A stretch of DNA of 12,461 nt from Halieaceae bacterium (GTDB lineage: Bacteria; Pseudomonadota; Gammaproteobacteria; Pseudomonadales; Halieaceae): positions 1,220 to 13,680 of the forward strand of contig DOVB01000050.1 in the NCBI GenBank assembly GCA_003520285.1. The letters are read 5' to 3'. Shown piece by piece: positions 7,856-12,461 of this stretch. The notes beneath the pieces were generated by a model that worked only from the letters and a program-made list of their open reading frames with translations, ran no database searches and was not told where the DNA came from. Numbering within the stretch: position 1 is the stretch's first letter; every line of letters begins with the position of its first letter. A program made the position numbers and the translations under genes.

Positions 7856-8637
7856 AGTGCATCGTTCTTATCGCCCTACTCGCCAGCTCGATAGGCACTG
7901 TGGTTCTCGCGAGTACGGCACCACTCGCCCTCAGCTATCGAGTCATTGATCAAGCGCCTCAGAGCAGAGCCGCTTTCGTGCAGGGTTTTACCTTCGATGC
8001 CGGCGACGTACTTCTGGGCACGGGCGGCTATGGTGAGTCACTGTTGCAGCGCATTGATGCCGAGACACATAAGGTGATGCAGCAAGAAGCGTTGCCGAGG
8101 CGCTATTTTGGTGAAGGTGTTGCCGTCAGCGATGATCGTATCCTGCAGTTGACCTGGCGCTCAGGCGTCGTGCTGGTAAGAGATCGGACGTCATTAAAGG
8201 TGATTGGCCAGTTTCAACGCAGTGGCGAGAGCTGGGGTATCACTCGGTCTCCCTCGCATTTAATCGTGAGCGATGGGTCAGCTACCCTGTCTTTTTACCA
8301 CCCCGCTGAGTTTGAATTATCGCATCAAGTCGACGTGAGTGAGGCGGGTAAGCCTCTGCCACTGCTCAACGAACTCGAGTGGATCGATGGACTAATCTGG
8401 GCCAACATTTGGTATCAAGACCGAATCGTCGCGATTGATCCGAACTCGGGAGAGGTACTGGCCTCACTGGATCTGACAGGCCTGTTGCCGAAATCAGAGA
8501 GGGCTGTCAACACGGATGTCCTCAATGGCATTGCCTACGACCCGCGCTCCGACGCAATCTGGGTCACAGGAAAACGTTGGCCCTGGCGCTATCGCATCGA
8601 GATCACCCCCGCAAGACCCAAAGGTTCAGCACATTGA
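7852..8637 (+). CDS. Exported glutaminyl-peptide cyclotransferase (plant-type beta-propeller QC)
   Basis: This 261-aa protein belongs to the glutamine cyclotransferase family (PF05096 type), five-bladed propellers that convert N-terminal Gln of peptides or proteins to pyroglutamate. Family motifs appear in order: FVQGFTFD (42-49), LGTGGYGES (55-63), RRYFGEGVAV (83-92) with the conserved acidic E88, LQLTWRSG (98-105), LIVSDGSATL (137-146), LLNELEWIDGLIWANIW (171-187) and DVLNGIAYD (222-230), then the closing WVTGKRWPWRYRI. The first 20 or so residues are a signal peptide (IVLIALLASSIGTVVLA), so the enzyme should be periplasmic. There is no lipobox. It overlaps mnmC by ATGA and is followed after 44 bp by the M16 protease, giving a three-gene unit. 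Which substrates it caps is unknown. Confidence 0.92.
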   Translation: MKCIVLIALLASSIGTVVLASTAPLALSYRVIDQAPQSRAAFVQGFTFDAGDVLLGTGGYGESLLQRIDAETHKVMQQEALPRRYFGEGVAVSDDRILQLTWRSGVVLVRDRTSLKVIGQFQRSGESWGITRSPSHLIVSDGSATLSFYHPAEFELSHQVDVSEAGKPLPLLNELEWIDGLIWANIWYQDRIVAIDPNSGEVLASLDLTGLLPKSERAVNTDVLNGIAYDPRSDAIWVTGKRWPWRYRIEITPARPKGSAH

Positions 8638-8649
8638 GACAGAGCGCGC

Positions 8650-8655
8650 TATACT
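8650..8655 (+). promoter_or_regulatory. Possible -10 element ahead of the M16 protease gene
   Basis: TATACT matches five of six bases of the -10 consensus and sits 26 nt before the protease start. No good -35 hexamer is found at 16-18 nt, so this would be at best a weak internal promoter that adds to read-through from mnmC. Confidence 0.25.
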
Positions 8656-8681
8656 ACGCCCTCACCGAGAAGGAGTAAGGA

Positions 8682-11612
8682 ATGACCGCAGGATTGGCGC
8701 ACCACACCGCATTTGAACACCTGAGCTCTCAGCACATCGCATCACTTGCGCTTGACGTGAATCACTACAGGCACAAAGCGACCGGCGCCGACCATTACCA
8801 CCTAGCCTGCGATAGCCCAGAAAACGTATTCTTAGTTGCTGTGCGCACGGTACCCCAAAACTCGACCGGTGTTGCTCACATCCTAGAGCACACAGCCTTG
8901 TGCGGAAGCCGCCGTTTTCCAGTTCGTGATCCCTTCTTTATGATGTTACGGCGCTCCCTCAATACCTTTATGAACGCCTTCACAAGCTCGGACTGGACCG
9001 CCTATCCATTTGCCAGTCAGACCCCAAAAGATTTCGATAACCTGCTTCAGATCTATCTTGACGCAGTATTCTTTTCTAACTTGGATCCTCTTGATTTTGC
9101 TCAGGAAGGCCATCGTTTAGAACTCTCAGATAATCAAGACCTCACATCGCCTCTGGTCTACAAAGGGGTGGTATTTAATGAAATGAAAGGCGCCATGAGC
9201 TCGGTTAACAGCCTTTTATGGCAAGCCCTGTCGGCAGCGCTATTCGATAATACTTATCACAACAACAGCGGTGGCGATCCAGAGGCGATCACTGAGCTGA
9301 CTTACTCCGAGCTGAAACAGTTCTATCAAAAGCACTATCACCCCAGCAATGCGATCTTCATGACCTTTGGTGATATACCTGCCGCACAGCACCAAGAGCG
9401 ATTTGAGACCCTCGCCCTAAGCGAATTTGATCGCTCCGATGCCCACATCGAAGTGGATCTTGCAACGCCGATCAGTGAGCCTTTGCGGCTGAAGCAAGCT
9501 TACAGCCTTGACGATTCGGATGATCTGAGCGCCAAAACGCACCTCGTCATGGGCTGGAAACTTGGCGAAAGTCAGAATCTTATGGCTCAACTCGAAGCGC
9601 ATCTCGTCACAAACTTACTGCTCGAAAACAGTGCTTCGCCCCTGATGGCGGCTTTGGAAACCACCGACCTCGGTACGGCACCCTCACCTTTGTGTGGGCT
9701 CGAAGACTCGATGCGCGAGATGGTTTTTTGCTGCGGTATTGCCGGAAGTGAGGTAGATCGCGTTGACCAGCTCGAGGATTTAATCCTTGGTGTGCTAAGG
9801 GACTGTGCGCAGTCAGACTTTGCTCCCGAGCAGATCGATGCGGTACTGCACCAGTTAGAGCTGCATCAGCGTGAAATAACAGGAGATGGCATGCCCTATG
9901 GGCTTAACCTGATCTTGCAAGGATTGAGTGCCGCAACACATTATGGCGATCCTGCGAACGTTCTTGATCTGGATCCTGCATTAGCCAAGCTCAAACGCAA
10001 CGTCGAGGATCCAGGTTATATCCAAAAGCTCATCAAGATTTTGCTGCTGGATAATCCACACCGTGTGACCCTCACGCTCGAACCCGATAACACCCTGAGC
10101 AGTGTCATGGCCGACCGCGAAAAACAGCGTCTCGCCTCGATTAAAGCAGGGCTCTCACCGGCAGACTTACAGGCAATTGCCGATCAGGCCGCGGCGCTAG
10201 AGGCCAGACAAAGCCGAGCCGATGATTCTTCGATTCTACCGAAGGTGAGCATTAGCGATGTGCCAGAGACTCTGCCAGAGCCGAGCTTCACCGCCGTAGC
10301 TAGCCCAATTCAGACCGATCGGTATCCCGCCGGAACCAATGGCTTGATCTATCGAGAATGGGTGGCACCCTTGGCGCAACTGGATCACACTGAAATGGCC
10401 CTGCTGCCGCTTTACACCGATTTCATGACGGATGTCGGGCTGGGCAAGAGCGACTATCTTGCGGTGCAACAGCGTCAGTCTGCGTGCGTCGGGGGCATTA
10501 ATACTCACAGTATGATTCGATCTGCCAAAACGAGCTCTGAACAGCTTGAAGGCTACCTCGCCATTACTTCAAAAGCGCTCAAGAATAACGCGCAAGCGCA
10601 ACTCGATCTGATGGGAGATACACTGTCTACCGTTCGATTTAACGAACGCAAGCGTATCAAAGAGCTGGTCAGCCAACGCACACAACGACGAGTGAATGGC
10701 ATCACTGGTTCCGGCCACAGCCTCGCCATGAGTGCTGCTGGCGCGACGCATTCGGCACTCGCTAATCTTCAAGATCAACTGGGTGGATTGCGAGCTATCC
10801 AAAGACTGAAGCTTCTAGACGCAAATTTAGCAGATGATGCCGTGCTCGATCAGCTCACTCAAGATCTAGCAGCCCTCCATAGCACGATCCTATGCGGCAG
10901 TGGTCGACATTTAATCGTTGCTGAGTCGCAAGTGCTTGAAACACTCCAAGACACCATGGCGCACTGGACCATCGAATCTGCAGCGAATCGACAACCCCTG
11001 ACACACTCGCCATTCGAGCCAGCCAGCAAAAATCAACTCTGGCTAACCAACACCTCGGTTTACTTCTGCGCCAAGGCGTATCCGACAGTCACAATGGAAC
11101 ACCCCGATGGGGCGGCGCTGACGGTTCTTGGAGGACTGATGCGCAATGGGTATTTGCATCGCGCCATTCGTGAACAAGGCGGCGCCTATGGTGGCGGCGC
11201 CTCTCAGGACGGCAGCACCGGGGTATTCCGATTTTACTCCTACCGCGATCCCAGGCTGCAAGAGACACTGACCGACTTCGACCACGCCATTTCATGGGCC
11301 AAGCAGAACAGCTACTCAGATGAAGCTCTCGAGGAAGCGATTTTGGGCGTGATTGCTGCCATTGATAAGCCATCATCACCAGCAGGCGCCTGTAAACAGC
11401 ATTTTCATAACCGTTTATTTGGCCACACCCACCTCGATCGACTGGCGTTCAGATCGCGAATTCTGGCCTGTACTCGATCGGATATCGAGCGAGCGCTAGA
11501 AACCTACTTCGGCGCAGATCGAGCCTCTACGGCGGTCGTAGCCCCCAACGCCACTGAAACCGAACACAGCCAGTGGATCAGGGATATTGGCATGGTCGTA
11601 GAGCGCATCTAG
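8682..11612 (+). CDS. PreP-like M16C zinc metalloprotease (presequence protease/insulinase family)
   Basis: This 976-aa protein is a full-length M16 peptidase of the PreP/PITRM1 type, two homologous halves joined by a linker that enclose a chamber degrading short unfolded peptides. The inverted zinc motif HILEH gives H66, E69 and H70. The third zinc ligand is E167 in VVFNEMKGAMSS. Also typical are the TALCGSRRFPVRDPFF stretch after the zinc motif and YHPSNAIFMTFGD. In the C-terminal half, R850 and Y854 in FRFYSY sit four residues apart like the substrate-binding Arg/Tyr pair of human PreP, after GGAYGGGAS (833-841). There is no signal peptide, so a cytoplasmic location is expected. The start is supported by AAGGAG 6 nt before the ATG. 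In bacteria this family probably clears signal-peptide-like fragments and other peptides. It is the last gene of the mnmC unit and converges with the C39-like gene 17 bp away. Confidence 0.94.
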   Translation: MTAGLAHHTAFEHLSSQHIASLALDVNHYRHKATGADHYHLACDSPENVFLVAVRTVPQNSTGVAHILEHTALCGSRRFPVRDPFFMMLRRSLNTFMNAFTSSDWTAYPFASQTPKDFDNLLQIYLDAVFFSNLDPLDFAQEGHRLELSDNQDLTSPLVYKGVVFNEMKGAMSSVNSLLWQALSAALFDNTYHNNSGGDPEAITELTYSELKQFYQKHYHPSNAIFMTFGDIPAAQHQERFETLALSEFDRSDAHIEVDLATPISEPLRLKQAYSLDDSDDLSAKTHLVMGWKLGESQNLMAQLEAHLVTNLLLENSASPLMAALETTDLGTAPSPLCGLEDSMREMVFCCGIAGSEVDRVDQLEDLILGVLRDCAQSDFAPEQIDAVLHQLELHQREITGDGMPYGLNLILQGLSAATHYGDPANVLDLDPALAKLKRNVEDPGYIQKLIKILLLDNPHRVTLTLEPDNTLSSVMADREKQRLASIKAGLSPADLQAIADQAAALEARQSRADDSSILPKVSISDVPETLPEPSFTAVASPIQTDRYPAGTNGLIYREWVAPLAQLDHTEMALLPLYTDFMTDVGLGKSDYLAVQQRQSACVGGINTHSMIRSAKTSSEQLEGYLAITSKALKNNAQAQLDLMGDTLSTVRFNERKRIKELVSQRTQRRVNGITGSGHSLAMSAAGATHSALANLQDQLGGLRAIQRLKLLDANLADDAVLDQLTQDLAALHSTILCGSGRHLIVAESQVLETLQDTMAHWTIESAANRQPLTHSPFEPASKNQLWLTNTSVYFCAKAYPTVTMEHPDGAALTVLGGLMRNGYLHRAIREQGGAYGGGASQDGSTGVFRFYSYRDPRLQETLTDFDHAISWAKQNSYSDEALEEAILGVIAAIDKPSSPAGACKQHFHNRLFGHTHLDRLAFRSRILACTRSDIERALETYFGADRASTAVVAPNATETEHSQWIRDIGMVVERI

Positions 11613-11636
11613 CGCTCGGGTTATAACGCTTAAGCG
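11601..11636. repeat. Palindrome cluster at a convergent gene junction
   Basis: Three perfect inverted repeats sit within 36 bp where the M16 protease and C39-like genes converge: GAGCGC-ATCTA-GCGCTC (11601-11617, overlapping the protease stop), GTTATAAC (11620-11627) and CGCTTAAGCG (11627-11636, overlapping the C39-like stop). None has a downstream U-tract on either strand, so this is not a standard intrinsic terminator. It may act as a mRNA 3'-end hairpin or simply be chance. Confidence 0.4.
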
Positions 11637-12160
11637 GACAGCCACAGGGCTTTGATCTCTGTGCTGCCCCCCAGTAGCAAGCTCAGCTCGGGATAAGTGA
11701 TAAACACAGTGCCCCAAGACGGGTCCGCTAGCTCTATGCCGCGGCTATTGGCGGAGCGCAATACGCTAAAATGGGGTTGACCAAAAGCCTCGAAATAAAT
11801 AATCACCGGGTGCTTCAAGCGAGGTACCAGCTCTAGTGGGATAGCCACGCCACTGGGGGCAAACCCCAGCCGCTTGATAACACGACTCATCTCAGCATAA
11901 GACAGGCCTTGGTGCAGCAACCCGTCGTCGCGTCCACCCGCCTCTTGCACACTCTCGAGCCACAACTGCAAGATCTCTTGCTCACTGGTCGATCGTCCGA
12001 GTTCATAGGTGAGCTGAGTCGCCACAGATGCGGCCACACGGGAGTAATCCAGGCTCTGCTGGACCACCCCTTCGTCTCGACACTCCACCCAAGATTCGAT
12101 CGCCTGCGCTGCGGAAGCGACCAAGATAACGAACGCAAAAAGCAGACTACAGCGGCTCAT
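11630..12160 (-). CDS. Exported C39-peptidase-like protein lacking the catalytic cysteine
   Basis: This 176-aa protein has a signal peptide (residues 1-20, ending AAQA) followed by one papain-like C39 domain resembling FapD, the periplasmic C39-type protein of the Pseudomonas functional-amyloid (fap) operon. The domain order is VVQQSLDYS (32-40), where family members read like QQTDFSCGAAALATLL; a GLSYAEMSRVIKRLGF helix (85-100); FGQPHFSVLR with the active-site-like H130; and ELADPSWGT with D146. Aligning the first block puts the catalytic Cys at R41 and the following Gly at V42, so peptidase activity is not expected. The only cysteines are C4 (signal peptide) and C27. Degenerate C39 domains are known, for example the HlyB N-terminal domain, which binds substrate without cutting it. 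No Shine-Dalgarno precedes the ATG, but the gene overlaps the upstream membrane-protein gene by 14 bp, consistent with coupled translation. Confidence 0.8.
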   Translation of the reverse strand: MSRCSLLFAFVILVASAAQAIESWVECRDEGVVQQSLDYSRVAASVATQLTYELGRSTSEQEILQLWLESVQEAGGRDDGLLHQGLSYAEMSRVIKRLGFAPSGVAIPLELVPRLKHPVIIYFEAFGQPHFSVLRSANSRGIELADPSWGTVFITYPELSLLLGGSTEIKALWLSA

Positions 12161-12341
12161 AGAGCCACGTTATATGCCAAATAAAGGCGGCCGTGAGCAC
12201 CGAATTCACGCCTGCGATGATACCTAACACGACATACTGTCTGGCCTGCTCCACCAGTTCGTATTCAGCGCCAGGCAGCAAGCTTTCATACACCACAAAG
12301 GCGAGAATGAGGACCAATTGTATAATAGCTAAGATAGACAC
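12147..12341 (-). CDS. Small two-helix membrane protein upstream of the C39-like gene
   Basis: This 64-aa reading frame is not recognised by family. It contains two hydrophobic segments, residues 2-22 (ILAIIQLVLILAFVVYESLL) and about 36-59 (YVVLGIIAGVNSVLTAAFIW), joined by a short acidic loop (EYELVEQAR). This suggests a hairpin in the inner membrane. It overlaps the start of the exported C39-like gene by 14 bp, so the two are probably translated together. The start is doubtful. The GTG at 12341 has no Shine-Dalgarno; an in-frame CTG at 12359 would add LPFYGA; just before that is an in-frame TAA, beyond which lies an ATG with a good ribosome-binding site. The gene could therefore be intact from GTG or CTG, coupled to a mini-leader, or damaged at its 5' end. 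Confidence 0.55.
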   Translation of the reverse strand: MSILAIIQLVLILAFVVYESLLPGAEYELVEQARQYVVLGIIAGVNSVLTAAFIWHITWLYEPL

Positions 12342-12359
12342 AGCGCCGTAAAATGGCAG

Positions 12360-12389
12360 TTAGTAGTTTTCAATTTTTACCTTTCGCAT
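12360..12389 (-). other. Nine-codon leader-like ORF in frame with the small membrane gene
   Basis: On the minus strand GGAG (12402-12399) lies 9 nt before an ATG that opens MRKVKIENY and a TAA. The frame then continues without another stop into the two-helix membrane protein. It could be a short leader peptide enabling reinitiation, or the original N-terminus cut off by a nonsense change. Confidence 0.25.
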
Positions 12390-12404
12390 AATTAGCATCT
12401 CCGT

Positions 12405-12437
12405 AAAATAAAAAGCAATAGTGCTAACACTATCGCT
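12405..12437 (-). terminator. Intrinsic terminator of a gene entering from the right
   Basis: Read on the minus strand, AGCGATAGTG and CACTATTGCT pair as a 10-bp stem (one G-U wobble) around the loop TTAG, and TTTTATTTT follows directly. On the plus strand no U-tract follows, so the terminator is directional. It should end a minus-strand gene lying beyond the right edge, making the membrane-protein/C39-like pair a separate unit or one fed by read-through. Confidence 0.8.
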
Positions 12438-12461
12438 CGGAACCTATTACCGTCAATAACC

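Noticed and set aside
11089..11379. Minus-strand 96-codon ORF within the M16 protease gene
   Set aside because: It is a shadow of the protease coding frame, Arg/Ser-rich with no supporting signal.
12429..12456. TTGACG, 16 nt, GATAGT on the minus strand, a possible sigma70 promoter
   Set aside because: The -10 lies inside the stem of the intrinsic terminator at 12405-12437, so any transcript would begin within the hairpin. The terminator explains the sequence better.

Overview
The window looks like ordinary chromosome of a gammaproteobacterium. HrpA, the fused two-domain MnmC, MlaA, a PhaJ-type MaoC hydratase and a PreP-like M16 protease together fit a free-living, perhaps marine, member of the Pseudomonadales/Cellvibrionales side. 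That placement is an inference from gene content only. G+C is near one half by eye, coding density is high, and I see no tRNA, rRNA, CRISPR, insertion sequence or prophage signature.

Layout. The left third is a minus-strand run: hrpA (RNA helicase), then mlaA (outer-membrane lipid-asymmetry protein), then the first 27 codons of a response-regulator receiver gene cut by the left edge. A 121-bp divergent gap separates hrpA from a plus-strand PhaJ/MaoC hydratase. This converges on an unrecognised minus-strand gene of about 167 aa. From 5894 a plus-strand unit begins: mnmC (tRNA wobble-uridine modification), a periplasmic glutamine cyclotransferase overlapping it by 4 bp, and a large PreP-like M16 metalloprotease. 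On the right, in convergent orientation, a 64-aa two-helix membrane protein overlaps by 14 bp an exported C39-peptidase-like protein. An intrinsic terminator just upstream of that pair ends a gene lying outside the window.

How the genes relate. Most are housekeeping: RNA/ribosome quality control (HrpA), tRNA modification (MnmC), envelope lipid homeostasis (MlaA), acyl-CoA metabolism (PhaJ-like) and peptide processing (glutaminyl cyclase, PreP-like protease). I see no shared pathway beyond the operon arrangement.

The points most worth a second look are these. (1) The right-hand exported C39-like protein has Arg where the catalytic Cys should be, while the His and Asp are kept, so it is probably a non-catalytic pseudopeptidase paired with a tiny membrane protein. 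(2) mnmC very probably starts at a CTG codon placed behind a consensus Shine-Dalgarno. (3) An in-frame TAA separates a well-placed ribosome-binding site and ATG from the small membrane gene. (4) HrpA lacks the usual N-terminal extension, and MlaA lacks a lipobox. (5) One conserved-looking 167-aa gene is unrecognised.
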